Assembly (NCBI GenBank): GCA_036556805.1
Contig: DATBIS010000138.1
Coordinates: 1-16,361, forward strand
DNA length: 16,361 nt
From: DATBIS01 sp036556805
GTDB taxonomy: Bacteria > Actinomycetota > UBA4738 > HRBIN12
Direction of reading: 5' to 3'
Shown here: positions 1-6,072 of the stretch, piece by piece
Position numbering within the stretch: the first letter of the stretch is position 1
How the letters are laid out: each line of letters opens with the position of its first letter
Position numbers and translations under genes: made by a program
Notes under the pieces: model-generated
Told to the model about the DNA's origin: nothing
The model's database searches: none
The model's input: only the letters and a program-made list of their open reading frames with translations

Positions 1-106
1 GAACCGCGCGCGCGACGCGCTCGGGGTGGGTTCGGTCGTGCTGTCCGGGGTACCATCGGGGATCGCCGATCTCACGATTGCCGTGGGGAGGGACTTCAAG
101 AGTTGA
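1..106 (+). CDS. C-terminal tail of a LytR_C-domain protein (partial)
   Basis: Only the last 34 codons are inside the window, read in the frame starting at base 2 and ending with TGA at 104-106. The peptide ends ...GVPSGIADLTIAVGRDFKS. The pattern 'aD(l/v)tv.(l/v)G.DF' close to the stop is typical of the LytR_C domain, which ends many actinobacterial LytR-CpsA-Psr cell-wall glycopolymer ligases and related membrane proteins. In Actinomycetota such a gene commonly sits just before rsfS, as here; the next gene begins 16 nt downstream if its GTG start is right. The catalytic LCP domain, if any, lies outside the window, so the enzyme class is inferred from a short tail and from gene order. Confidence 0.6.
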   Translation, partial: NRARDALGVGSVVLSGVPSGIADLTIAVGRDFKS

Positions 107-122
107 CGGACGAGCGCGCGCG

Positions 123-518
123 GTGACGGGCCGCCCCGACCCCGTCGTCCCCGGCCGCGAGATCGCGATCGCCGCCGCTCGAGCCGCGAGCGCCCGGCAA
201 GCCGCGGACGTGGTGATCCTCGACGTCGGCGACATCATCGCGATCACCGACTACTTCGTGATCTGCTCGGGCTCCTCCGAGCGACAGACGCGAACGCTCG
301 TCGAGGAGATCGAGAAGGCCGTGAAGGCTCTCGGCGAACGGCCGATCCGTCGCGAGGGCGAACCCGACGCCGGCTGGTGGCTCCTGGACTACGTCGACGT
401 CGTCGTGCACGTGTTCGGCGAGGAGGAACGCGCGTACTACGACCTCGAACGGTTGTGGTCGGATGCCGCGCACCTCGAGTGGGAGGAGCCTCGACCCGAC
501 CGTGTGTCCTCCGGGTAG
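123..518 (+). CDS. rsfS: Ribosomal silencing factor RsfS
   Basis: RsfS (Iojap/DUF143 family) binds ribosomal protein uL14 on the large subunit and blocks subunit joining when nutrients are scarce; it is cytoplasmic. The 131-residue product matches the usual family length of about 105-135. Family motifs are visible: ITDYFVICSGSS (about residues 41-52), GWWLLDYVDVVVHVF (84-98) and YYDLERLW (105-112). I chose GTG at 123 (preceded by GGACGAG), because the N-terminus then lines up with typical homologues and does not overlap the upstream gene. A TTG at 78 in the same frame would add 15 unconserved residues and overlap the preceding gene by 29 nt. The order LytR_C gene, rsfS, tRNA is a housekeeping arrangement. 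Function is secure; the start is moderately sure. Confidence 0.93.
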   Translation: MTGRPDPVVPGREIAIAAARAASARQAADVVILDVGDIIAITDYFVICSGSSERQTRTLVEEIEKAVKALGERPIRREGEPDAGWWLLDYVDVVVHVFGEEERAYYDLERLWSDAAHLEWEEPRPDRVSSG

Positions 519-521
519 ACT
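491..521 (+). promoter_or_regulatory. Probable promoter of tRNA-Ala
   Basis: A TAGACT hexamer (516-521), fitting the actinobacterial -10 pattern TANNNT, overlaps the rsfS stop codon and lies 11 nt before the mature tRNA end. A TCGACC hexamer at 491-496, four of six matches to TTGACA, sits 19 nt upstream of it. The position suits an own promoter for the tRNA. This is inferred from motif and position only. Confidence 0.4.
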
Positions 522-532
522 CCAACCCCCGA

Positions 533-606
533 GGGCCCATAGCTCAGCCCGGTAGAGCGATTGGCTGGCAGCCAATAGGTCAGGGGTTCGAATCCCCTTG
601 GGTCCA
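533..606 (+). tRNA. tRNA-Ala (anticodon GGC)
   Basis: A complete 74-nt cloverleaf can be drawn. Acceptor arm 533-539 pairs with 599-605, D stem 542-545 with 555-558, anticodon stem ATTGG (560-564) with CCAAT (572-576), and T stem AGGGG (582-586) with CCCCT (594-598) around the TTCGAAT loop. The anticodon loop CTGGCAG puts GGC at 567-569, which reads GCC alanine codons. The third acceptor pair is G535-T603, the G3:U70 wobble pair that is the main identity element for alanyl-tRNA synthetase. The discriminator is A606. CCA is not encoded, which is usual in Actinomycetota. Confidence 0.95.
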
Positions 607-638
607 CTCTCAGCGAGTTATTCGAACTCGAGGGAGAG
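607..638 (+). terminator. Hairpin just after tRNA-Ala, possible terminator or processing signal
   Basis: Immediately after the tRNA, CGAGTT (614-619) and AACTCG (625-630) form a perfect 6-bp stem around ATTCG. Outside it, CTCTC (607-611) can pair with GAGAG (634-638) across a small internal loop. There is no T run, so it is not a classical intrinsic terminator, although U-less hairpins are common in high-GC genomes. The remaining bases up to about 750 show no convincing gene. Confidence 0.4.
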
Positions 639-751
639 AAGAGAGGGGCGAATACCTCCGAGAACTCCGTTCGACCGATCTTCCGGTCCTTGATGTAGAC
701 GGCCTGGAGCACCGCGTCGTTTGCAACGTCGCCGAACAGACGGCCGCGCCT

Positions 752-1294
752 TCAAGTACGCCGGACCGTGAACGTCACCGTCGCCGCCACTCGAGGGTCG
801 AACGGCCCGTGGTCCACCGCGACGAATTCGGCCCGAAGCTCATGGACCCCAGGCGCTGCGGCGATCCGCGCAGACAGGCCCGTCGTCATCGAGACGAGCG
901 AGTCGTCGACGTACAGGTGGATGTGCCCCTCGTTCGGTACCAGCCGGAGCGAGGTGAACGGCACGATCGTGCCGCCTTCCAGTTGGAGCTCGACCGGGAT
1001 GGAGGCCGGATCGCCACGGATCACCTCGTCCTGGCGCGGCGAGACGATCCGGAGCGTCGCGGCCGTCGACGGCCTTCCGAGCGATGGGCGCGCGCCGAGG
1101 AGGATCGGGAAGATCGTCGCGAGGACGAAGCATGCGCCCGCGACTACCCCGAGGCCGATCACGGGCGCTCGTCGGAGGCGCGCCGGCCGGTGCGCGCTGA
1201 ACCACCATGCTCCGTAGGCGGCGCCGACCCCAACGAAGAAGACCCCCATGGCGATGAACGGCGCAGGGCCGGGGTTGCCGATGTGCGCGACCAC
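752..1294 (-). CDS. Two-TM protein with an external beta-rich domain, unknown function
   Basis: I do not recognise a named family. The 180-residue product has two hydrophobic segments (about residues 10-32 and 43-66), then a predicted external domain of alternating hydrophobic strands (about 80-179) holding the stretch GHIHLYVDD (123-131) and ending in VAATVTFTVRR. An Ig-like or DUF4399-like sandwich is plausible, because such domains often carry an 'H-x-H-L-x-V-D' strand, but this is inference. The GTG start at 1294 was chosen because GAGAAGGA lies 5 nt upstream and the first TM helix follows directly; the much longer open frame reaching back to 1747 runs through the divergent DUF929 gene. 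It is transcribed away from the DUF929-VKOR genes across a gap of about 100 bases and converges on the tRNA. Confidence 0.7.
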   Translation of the reverse strand: MVAHIGNPGPAPFIAMGVFFVGVGAAYGAWWFSAHRPARLRRAPVIGLGVVAGACFVLATIFPILLGARPSLGRPSTAATLRIVSPRQDEVIRGDPASIPVELQLEGGTIVPFTSLRLVPNEGHIHLYVDDSLVSMTTGLSARIAAAPGVHELRAEFVAVDHGPFDPRVAATVTFTVRRT

Positions 1295-1382
1295 TCCAGT
1301 CCTTCTCCCACGGCCTCGATGGGCGTCGGCGCCATGGTGGCACCTCTCGGCTCCGTCGGCGAGGGATGAGACGAGGCGCTGG

Positions 1383-1388
1383 TAGCGT
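1383..1388 (+). promoter_or_regulatory. -10 box TAGCGT of the DUF929-VKOR operon
   Basis: TAGCGT fits TANNNT and ends 9 nt before the ATG at 1398. Transcription would start almost at the initiation codon, so the mRNA would be leaderless or nearly so. The purine run AGAGG before the ATG is too close to act as a normal Shine-Dalgarno. Inferred from the motif and spacing. Confidence 0.4.
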
Positions 1389-1397
1389 CGAGAGGCG

Positions 1398-2327
1398 ATG
1401 GCGAAGCGCACGACGAGGCGGAAGGGCACCAGCTCCGGGAGGCCACGAGTTGAACCAGGGCGCTCGTCCCGGAAAGCACGGCAGGCCGCGGCGCAGCGCA
1501 CACGTCGTCGGAACCGGATCGCGGCGATCTCCGCGGTTGCGGGGGTCGTCGTGGTCGTCGCCGTCATGGTGGTCGTGGCCCTCACGAGATCGCCGGGGAC
1601 AACGCGAGGCTCGGGGAGCGCCGGGCGGGCTGGGGAACTCGCCCAGCACGTGCCGGCCTCAGTCCTCGACTCGGTCGGCGCTGGACAGGGGGTCACGCCA
1701 CCACAGGCGCTCCCCACCGACACGCCGCCGCTCGAGCAGGACGGCAAGGTCGAGGTCCTGTATATCGGCGCCGAGTACTGCCCCTACTGTGCGGCGGAGC
1801 GATGGCCGCTCGTGGTGGCGCTCGCTCGGTTCGGGAGTTTCACCAACCTCGGCGGGACGGAGTCCAGCGCCTCGGACGTGTTCCCCAAGACTCAGACGTT
1901 CACCTTCCACGGCGCCAATTACACGAGCGACGTGCTCGCCTTCGTGGCGGTCGAGACGAACAGCAACCAGCCGGTTCCCGGCGGAGGCTACAAGGCGCTT
2001 GAGCAGCCGACCGCGGAGGAGCAGGCGCTGCTTGGGCAGTACGACCGCGAGCCGTACACCTCGCAGCCCGGGGCGATCCCGTTCCTGCTGATCGGCAACC
2101 GCTACGTGTCGATCGGCGCGAGCTTCGACCCATCGGTCCTGCAGGGAATGAGCCGGGACGAGATCGCCATGGCACTCTCGGACCCCTCGAGCCCGACCGC
2201 GCAGGCCGTGGTAGGCGCCGCGAACACGCTGACGGCTGCGATCTGCCAGGCCACGGACGGGAAGCCGTCGGCGGTGTGCTCGGATCCCGCGATCGCCAAG
2301 ATCGCCCAAGGCCTCCCCACGCCATGA
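1398..2327 (+). CDS. Membrane-anchored DUF929 / thioredoxin-like protein with CPYC
   Basis: The 309-residue protein starts with a strongly basic tail (about 1-40) and one TM helix (41-62), placing the rest outside the membrane. A strand leading into LYIGAEYCPYCAAERWPL carries a CPYC redox motif (Cys128, Cys131), as in DUF929 (PF06053) thioredoxin-fold proteins. Later GAIPFLLIGNRY has the Ile-Pro of a thioredoxin cis-proline loop, and a second cysteine pair sits near the C-terminus (Cys283, Cys294). The likely role is thiol-disulfide exchange on exported proteins. It overlaps the VKOR gene by four bases (ATGA), so the two are probably translated together, and VKOR enzymes reoxidise such partners. 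Oxidase versus isomerase activity cannot be told from sequence; CPYC is close to the oxidising DsbA/glutaredoxin type. Confidence 0.85.
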   Translation: MAKRTTRRKGTSSGRPRVEPGRSSRKARQAAAQRTRRRNRIAAISAVAGVVVVVAVMVVVALTRSPGTTRGSGSAGRAGELAQHVPASVLDSVGAGQGVTPPQALPTDTPPLEQDGKVEVLYIGAEYCPYCAAERWPLVVALARFGSFTNLGGTESSASDVFPKTQTFTFHGANYTSDVLAFVAVETNSNQPVPGGGYKALEQPTAEEQALLGQYDREPYTSQPGAIPFLLIGNRYVSIGASFDPSVLQGMSRDEIAMALSDPSSPTAQAVVGAANTLTAAICQATDGKPSAVCSDPAIAKIAQGLPTP

Positions 2328-2779
2328 CCCCGCGTTGGGTCGTGCGCTCCTCGTTCGTGCTCGCGATCGCCGCGCTGGCCGTGAGCGTCTACCTCACGAT
2401 TGCGCACTTCACGTCTCCCAACATCCTCGCGTGCTCGGCCTCCGGAGCGATCAACTGCGAGCGGGTCACCACGAGCGCACAGTCGCGGTTTCTGGGGGTC
2501 CCGGTCGCCGTCCTCGGGCTCGTCTGGTCGGTTGGAATCGTCGCCCTCTGTTCGCCATCCGCCTGGGACTCCCATGCCTTGTGGATCCGCGGCGCCCGAA
2601 CCAGCCTCGTGTCAGTTGGGATCGTGTTCGTCCTGTGGCTCGTCTACGCGGAGCTGTTGGTGATTCGGGCGATCTGTCTGTGGTGCACGGCCATGCACCT
2701 CCTCACCTTCGCCCTCTTCGTGCTCGTGGTCCTCTTCGGGTGGTCACCGCAGAGCCGTACCTTTCGTCCCCCACGATGA
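2324..2779 (+). CDS. Vitamin K epoxide reductase (VKOR) family disulfide oxidase
   Basis: Bacterial VKORs are DsbB-like inner-membrane enzymes that pass electrons from a thioredoxin-like partner to a quinone. The 151-residue product has four hydrophobic helices (about 8-28, 56-76, 92-114, 120-140). It has the two loop cysteines (Cys37 and Cys45 in ACSASGAINCERV), the RFLGVPVAVLGL helix start, and the quinone-site CXXC in AICLWCTA (Cys118, Cys121). All four catalytic cysteines are therefore present. Unlike VKOR-thioredoxin fusions it stands alone, but its start codon overlaps the DUF929 stop (ATGA at 2324-2327), making that protein the obvious partner. An in-frame upstream start at 2276 lies inside DUF929 and adds no conserved residues. 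Confidence 0.9.
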   Translation: MTPRWVVRSSFVLAIAALAVSVYLTIAHFTSPNILACSASGAINCERVTTSAQSRFLGVPVAVLGLVWSVGIVALCSPSAWDSHALWIRGARTSLVSVGIVFVLWLVYAELLVIRAICLWCTAMHLLTFALFVLVVLFGWSPQSRTFRPPR

Positions 2780-2793
2780 GGAGGCCGCAGCCC

Positions 2794-2922
2794 ATGTGTG
2801 ATGACCAGAGAGCTCGGGCAACGCTGGCCGGTCGGTCCGTCGCGATGCGGCCGCTCTCGCGTGCAACCGGCCTTGGACTGCTCGTCCTGTATGCCGTGTT
2901 CGTCATCCTTGTGATCCGCTGA
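2794..2922 (+). CDS. Small single-TM membrane peptide (42 aa), unknown function
   Basis: A short frame follows VKOR and encodes a basic, hydrophilic N-terminus and one TM helix near the end (TGLGLLVLYAVFVILVIR). A strong Shine-Dalgarno, AGGAGG at 2779-2784, sits nine bases before ATG 2794, which argues that it is translated. An alternative in-frame ATG at 2776 overlaps the VKOR stop as ATGA but has no ribosome site of its own. The helix resembles the last helix of CaCA-type exchangers ('..R..G..LL.LY..Y..'), so it could be a remnant of such a protein; it could equally be a small accessory subunit of the VKOR-DUF929 pair. No homologue is recognised. Confidence 0.5.
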   Translation: MCDDQRARATLAGRSVAMRPLSRATGLGLLVLYAVFVILVIR

Positions 2923-3009
2923 CGACCTCCCCGACAAGCGAGGACAGCGTCACGATGAGCTGGTTGAGCTGGTTCGGATAGTGTCCCCGTAGGTCGACCC
3001 AGCGCGGAT

Positions 3010-3378
3010 CTAGAGCCAGCGGCCCAGCCGCGTACCGATGAACACGGCTGCGATTCCCGTCACCATGATGCCGGCGCTGTAGGCACCCGCCACGAGGTAA
3101 CGCCCTCGATCGAGCAGCACGACCGTCTCCAGAGCAAGGGCGGAGAACGTCGTGATGCCTCCGAGGAATCCGACCGTGAGCGCCTCCTGTACCCACATCG
3201 GGGTTCGCAGCTTGTGGACGACGAAGGCTGCGATGAATCCGATGAGAAGAGCGCCGCTCACGTTCACGATGAACGTGCCCCACGGCACGGCGCCGGTGCG
3301 AGGGACGAGTCGCTGGACGATGTGTCGAGCGAGAACACCTGCCGCCCCGGCGATCGAGAGCGGGAGCCAATTGCGCAT
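3010..3378 (-). CDS. crcB: Fluoride ion channel CrcB/Fluc
   Basis: CrcB (Fluc) forms a dual-topology dimer that exports fluoride across the cytoplasmic membrane. The 122-residue length is typical of the single-domain form. Four TM helices are visible (about 4-24, 33-54, 65-88, 96-118). Signature stretches are GTFIVNVSGALLIGF, with the conserved Asn39, and GFLGGITTFSALALE (70-84), with the TTFS break that lines the pore. The ATG at 3378 is preceded by GGAGG (3384-3388 on this strand) and by a fluoride riboswitch, which independently confirms the assignment. Many actinobacteria carry two crcB copies side by side as a heterodimer; only one is present here, suggesting a homodimer. Confidence 0.95.
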   Translation of the reverse strand: MRNWLPLSIAGAAGVLARHIVQRLVPRTGAVPWGTFIVNVSGALLIGFIAAFVVHKLRTPMWVQEALTVGFLGGITTFSALALETVVLLDRGRYLVAGAYSAGIMVTGIAAVFIGTRLGRWL

Positions 3379-3383
3379 GGCCT

Positions 3384-3448
3384 ACCTCCTACGTCACCCG
3401 TAGGAGTCATCAGCCACGATTGGCAGTTTCTAGGCGGACTCCATCGCC
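3384..3448 (-). promoter_or_regulatory. Fluoride riboswitch (crcB motif) with SD-sequestering hairpin
   Basis: Read leftward from 3448, the RNA begins GGCGATGGAGTCCGCC, continues through AACTGCC (about 3423-3429) and ends GGCTGATGACTCCTAC (3400-3415). These are the conserved blocks of the fluoride riboswitch. GGAGTC (3437-3442) pairs perfectly with GACTCC (3403-3408), giving the aptamer stem. The 3' end CTCCTAC (3400-3406) is also perfectly complementary to GTAGGAG (3386-3392), which contains most of the crcB Shine-Dalgarno, with a 7-base loop. The two pairings share CTCC and exclude each other. Without fluoride the ribosome site would be masked; with fluoride the aptamer stem frees it. Aptamer identity is from consensus; the switching mechanism is inferred from the pairing. 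Confidence 0.92.
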
Positions 3449-3455
3449 TTCGCGC

Positions 3456-3461
3456 AGCGTA
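3456..3461 (-). promoter_or_regulatory. -10 box TACGCT of crcB
   Basis: TACGCT (TANNNT type) on the minus strand lies 7 nt upstream of the first conserved riboswitch base. Transcription would begin at about 3449, immediately at the aptamer, as expected for a riboswitch leader. No convincing -35 element is seen. Confidence 0.45.
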
Positions 3462-3507
3462 GCAACTGCGTCGGGAACCCAATCGTCGGGTCGGGTGTAG
3501 TCGAGTC

Positions 3508-4182
3508 ATGAAGCTCGCCCTGACCAGGGTTATGTCCGGCGCCGTCCTCTGCGTCCTTGCGATGCTCTGGACCTCGCCACCGGCGCTGGCAAAGGGACCG
3601 GCGCAGGGAGTCATGACGGGGCCAGGAATCGCAAGCCCCATCAGACTCAGGGTGCCCGGAACGACGACCATCGGTGTGGACCTCGCGAAGGTGGTCGAGC
3701 AGTCCGGCTTCTTCTCGGGGGCGTGGGACGACGACGACCGCCGCCGACTCGACGCTCGACCGGCGGGTGAGCTCGGTCCCCGGTACACGATCACGTACAC
3801 CATGAGCCCGGGCAAGATCGTGCAGTACGTGTATCCCTACGCGGAACCGCGTCCGATCACCCATATGCCCGCAGGCCAGAGCTTCTGGGGTAGCAACGAG
3901 ACCGTCGGCGCTTGGTACGTCGCTCCCATCGCCCTGCGGCGCACCTTGGTTGCCCTGGGACTTCCAGCCGAAGCATCACCACCATTAGCGGCCGGACATG
4001 AGCCAGCGCCCGTTGTCGCGTCCTCGGCTACGGGATCGAACGCGGCTCCGATCGTCGTCGTATTGGCAGGCTTGGCTCTCGCGCTGGTCGTGATCGTCGG
4101 AACAAAACGCCGGGGCAACTTCGTTATCCGGCGACCTGATCGGCGCTCACTCGCTCCGCCACCGCAAACGCCAGTGGGTTGA
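3508..4182 (+). CDS. Secreted, C-terminally membrane-anchored protein, unknown function
   Basis: Not recognised. The 224-residue product begins with a clear Sec signal peptide (hydrophobic core about 8-22, cleavage after PPALA at about residue 28). Next comes an external domain of roughly 130 residues, a low-complexity Ala/Pro/Ser linker (about 153-179), one TM helix (181-198) and a short basic cytoplasmic tail, so it is a type I membrane protein. The domain's most ordered part, about 92-139, is rich in Tyr, Pro and Trp (YTITYTMSPGKIVQYVYPY, then a segment with HMPAGQSFWGSNETVGAWY). An acidic run (WDDDD, 73-77) lies before it. The ATG at 3508 is supported by the signal peptide; the Shine-Dalgarno is weak. 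It is divergent from crcB, and its 3' end overlaps the convergent antiporter gene by 59 bases. Confidence 0.7.
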   Translation: MKLALTRVMSGAVLCVLAMLWTSPPALAKGPAQGVMTGPGIASPIRLRVPGTTTIGVDLAKVVEQSGFFSGAWDDDDRRRLDARPAGELGPRYTITYTMSPGKIVQYVYPYAEPRPITHMPAGQSFWGSNETVGAWYVAPIALRRTLVALGLPAEASPPLAAGHEPAPVVASSATGSNAAPIVVVLAGLALALVVIVGTKRRGNFVIRRPDRRSLAPPPQTPVG

Positions 4183-5314
4183 ACGCGATCGAGACGCCGG
4201 CTGCCGCGACGACGACCTGGAACTGAGCCGGGGACATCAATCCGACGTCGACCGCGGCCGTCGCGACGATGAACGAGAACTCGCCGATCTGCGCGAGTCC
4301 CGCGCCCACGACGAGGCCCGCGCGATGTGACCCGCCGAACAGCGCCACCAATCCGAGCCCGGCGGCGAACTTCGCGACGACGATCACGACGACGATGGCC
4401 GCGATCACTCCCGGCTCATTCGCGATGATCGCGGGATCGAGCAGCATCCCGACGGCCACGAAGAACAACACGCCGAACGCGTCGGTGATCGGCAGGACGT
4501 GCTCTGCCGCGCGCTCGCTCACCTTGGACCCGCTCAGCACGGCCCCCGCGAGGAACGCACCCAGGGCGAACGAGCCGCCGAAGACCTCGCTTGACGCGAA
4601 CGCGGTGCCGAGCGCGACCGCGAGCACGGCGAGCGTGAAGAGCTCCCTTGAGCCCTCGCGTTCGACCTGAGCCAGCAGCCACGGCAAGAGCCGCGCGCCG
4701 GCGAACACCATCACGCCGGTGAGCGCCGCGGTCTTCAACACGGCGAACACGACGTCGCCGGCGATCCCGAGCGCATCCGTCCCGCCGTGCGCGGGAGCGA
4801 TCGCCGGCACGACGACGAGTGCGAGGACCGTGAAAAGGTCCTCGACGATGAGCCATCCGACCGCAACCCGTCCCGGTTCGGTCTGTACGAGCCCGCGCTG
4901 TTCGAGCGATCGCAACAGCACGACCGTGCTCGCGACCGAGATCGCGAGTCCAAGCATCACCGAGGCGCCGATCGACCAGTCGGCCAGTAGCCCGACGCCG
5001 ATGCCGAGTGTCGTCGCGGCCGCGATCTGCCCGAGCGCCCCGGGTACCGCGATGCGCCGCACACCGAGCAGGTCCCGAAGGCTGAAGTGCAGCCCCACGC
5101 CGAACATGAGCAGGACGACGCCGATCTCCGCGAGCTCAAGCGCGACCTCGCTGTTTGCGACAGGGCCTGGGGTGAACGGACCGATCGCGACGCCCGCGAG
5201 CAGGTACCCGAGGATCGCAGGCAGCTTGAGCCTCCGGGCGAGAAACCCGCCGACGAGTGCGGCCGGCAGCGCGATCGCGATGGTGGCCAGGAGGTCGGCG
5301 TTGTGCTCGCTCAC
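4124..5314 (-). CDS. Kef-type (CPA2) cation:proton antiporter, membrane domain only
   Basis: CPA2 antiporters exchange K+ or Na+ for protons across the cytoplasmic membrane. The 396-residue product is about twelve TM helices throughout. It shows the GYLLAGVAIGPFTPGP start and the helix-3 signature LAEIGVVLLMFGVGLHFSLRDL (about 61-82), typical of KefB/KefC/YbaL. The motif VGWLIVEDLFTVL includes Glu158-Asp159, the Asp being the conserved ion-binding residue. The C-terminal RCK/TrkA-N domain of full-length Kef proteins is absent, so ligand gating would need a separate subunit or is lost. The GTG start at 5314 overlaps the tetR stop as GTGA; the longer open frame back to 6040 is a shadow of tetR. 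Its end overlaps the convergent secreted-protein gene. Ion specificity cannot be read from sequence. Confidence 0.9.
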   Translation of the reverse strand: MSEHNADLLATIAIALPAALVGGFLARRLKLPAILGYLLAGVAIGPFTPGPVANSEVALELAEIGVVLLMFGVGLHFSLRDLLGVRRIAVPGALGQIAAATTLGIGVGLLADWSIGASVMLGLAISVASTVVLLRSLEQRGLVQTEPGRVAVGWLIVEDLFTVLALVVVPAIAPAHGGTDALGIAGDVVFAVLKTAALTGVMVFAGARLLPWLLAQVEREGSRELFTLAVLAVALGTAFASSEVFGGSFALGAFLAGAVLSGSKVSERAAEHVLPITDAFGVLFFVAVGMLLDPAIIANEPGVIAAIVVVIVVAKFAAGLGLVALFGGSHRAGLVVGAGLAQIGEFSFIVATAAVDVGLMSPAQFQVVVAAAGVSIAFNPLAFAVAERVSADQVAG

Positions 5315-5994
5315 GCGCGGTCCCGAAGCCGCTCGAGGCCGTCGAGCATCAAGTCGAGCGCGAACTCGAACTCGAACTGGTCGTCGCAGCCGCGGCCGCC
5401 GACGACCGTCGAGTCGTCGTGGAGCACCGTGCTGGCGAGCTCCAGGATGTTGGGAAACGCGGCGCCCATCGCGCGGTACATCTCGGCCTCGACCTCGGGA
5501 TCGACGTCCGCGTTGTCGTCGAACAACTCCTGCGAGAAGCCGAGGACTCGGCTGCCCAGCGCGTGCATCGCGTGATGCGTGAGGTCCATCGAGAAGCCGC
5601 CTGAGCGGAACAGTCCCAGCATCGAGTCCATGTAGGCGAGCAAAGCCGGACCCGGCTGGGTGCGAGACTCGATCACGCGCGAGGCCCACGGATGCCGCAG
5701 GAGGACGCGCCGGGCCGAGAGGATCCGTTCGCGGAACGCCGTCTTCCAGTCGCTCCGCGTAGCTGGCGGGTCGATCTCCCCGACGAGGACCTCCACCACG
5801 CCGTCGAGGATTTCGTCCTTGTTCGACACGTGCTTGTAGAGCGCCATCGGCACGACGCCGAGCTCGTGCGCGATCTTGCGCATGCTCACCGCTTGGATGC
5901 CGTCGCGGTCGGCGAGGTCGACGGCCGCGCGAAGGATCCGCTCCCGCGTCACGCTCTCTCGTTGGGGAGCCTTGGAGTCGATCCCCGTGGCCAT
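5311..5994 (-). CDS. TetR-family transcriptional repressor
   Basis: The 227-residue protein has the standard TetR layout. An N-terminal three-helix DNA-binding domain (about 14-62) contains RILRAAVDLADRDG and the helix-turn-helix RKIAHELGVVPMALYKHVSNK, followed by an all-helical ligand-binding and dimerisation domain like the TetR_C_1 group (for example WKTAFRERILSARRVLLRHPW). ATG 5994 is chosen because AAGGGAG lies just upstream; the 27-codon extension to 6075 would translate through the operator palindromes. It is co-transcribed with the antiporter (GTGA overlap) and divergent from the MDR oxidoreductase. The two palindromes at 6026-6072 are the obvious binding sites, making it probably autoregulatory and the controller of both transcripts. 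The inducer is unknown. Confidence 0.9.
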   Translation of the reverse strand: MATGIDSKAPQRESVTRERILRAAVDLADRDGIQAVSMRKIAHELGVVPMALYKHVSNKDEILDGVVEVLVGEIDPPATRSDWKTAFRERILSARRVLLRHPWASRVIESRTQPGPALLAYMDSMLGLFRSGGFSMDLTHHAMHALGSRVLGFSQELFDDNADVDPEVEAEMYRAMGAAFPNILELASTVLHDDSTVVGGRGCDDQFEFEFALDLMLDGLERLRDRA

Positions 5995-6017
5995 CGGTCT
6001 CCCTTCGATCTCTCGGG

Positions 6018-6047
6018 TTGACAAAGTGTACGCCGTACACCTAGCAT
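6018..6047 (+). promoter_or_regulatory. Promoter of the MDR oxidoreductase gene
   Basis: A perfect TTGACA (6018-6023) is followed after 18 bases by TAGCAT (6042-6047), four of six matches to TATAAT. The left operator palindrome fills the spacer between them, so a bound repressor would exclude RNA polymerase. On the opposite strand TATGCT (6043-6048) is a possible -10 for tetR, so the two promoters would overlap. Confidence 0.55.
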
Positions 6048-6072
6048 ACCGCGATAGGTGTACGGCGTACAC
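6026..6072. promoter_or_regulatory. Paired operator: two 15-bp palindromes in an 18-bp inverted repeat
   Basis: Site 1 is GTGTACGCCGTACAC (6026-6040) and site 2 is GTGTACGGCGTACAC (6058-6072). Each has perfect 7-bp arms around one central base. The two are themselves arms of a larger perfect inverted repeat: 6026-6043 is the exact reverse complement of 6055-6072, with an 11-base spacer. Centres are 32 bp apart, about three helical turns, so two dimers would sit on the same face of the DNA. The location between divergent tetR and MDR genes is classical for a TetR operator. An additional TCTCGGGT/ACCCGAGA pair (6011-6018 and 6074-6081) flanks the region slightly off-centre. Confidence 0.85.

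Noticed and set aside
437..712. Minus-strand open frame of 91 codons containing GFEPLTYWLPANRS
   Set aside because: It reads across tRNA-Ala on the opposite strand; 'GFEPLTYWLPANRS'-type peptides are a well-known artefact of tRNA sequence. No ribosome site or conserved domain supports it.
377..1369. Plus-strand open frame of 330 codons through rsfS end, tRNA and the region beyond
   Set aside because: It runs through the tRNA (QPGRAIGWQPIGQGFESP) and antisense to the two-TM protein gene; composition is Arg-rich shadow sequence.
2957..2974. Tandem 9-base repeat GAGCTGGTT
   Set aside because: Only two copies in the short gap between convergent genes, with no associated structure; probably chance or minor slippage.
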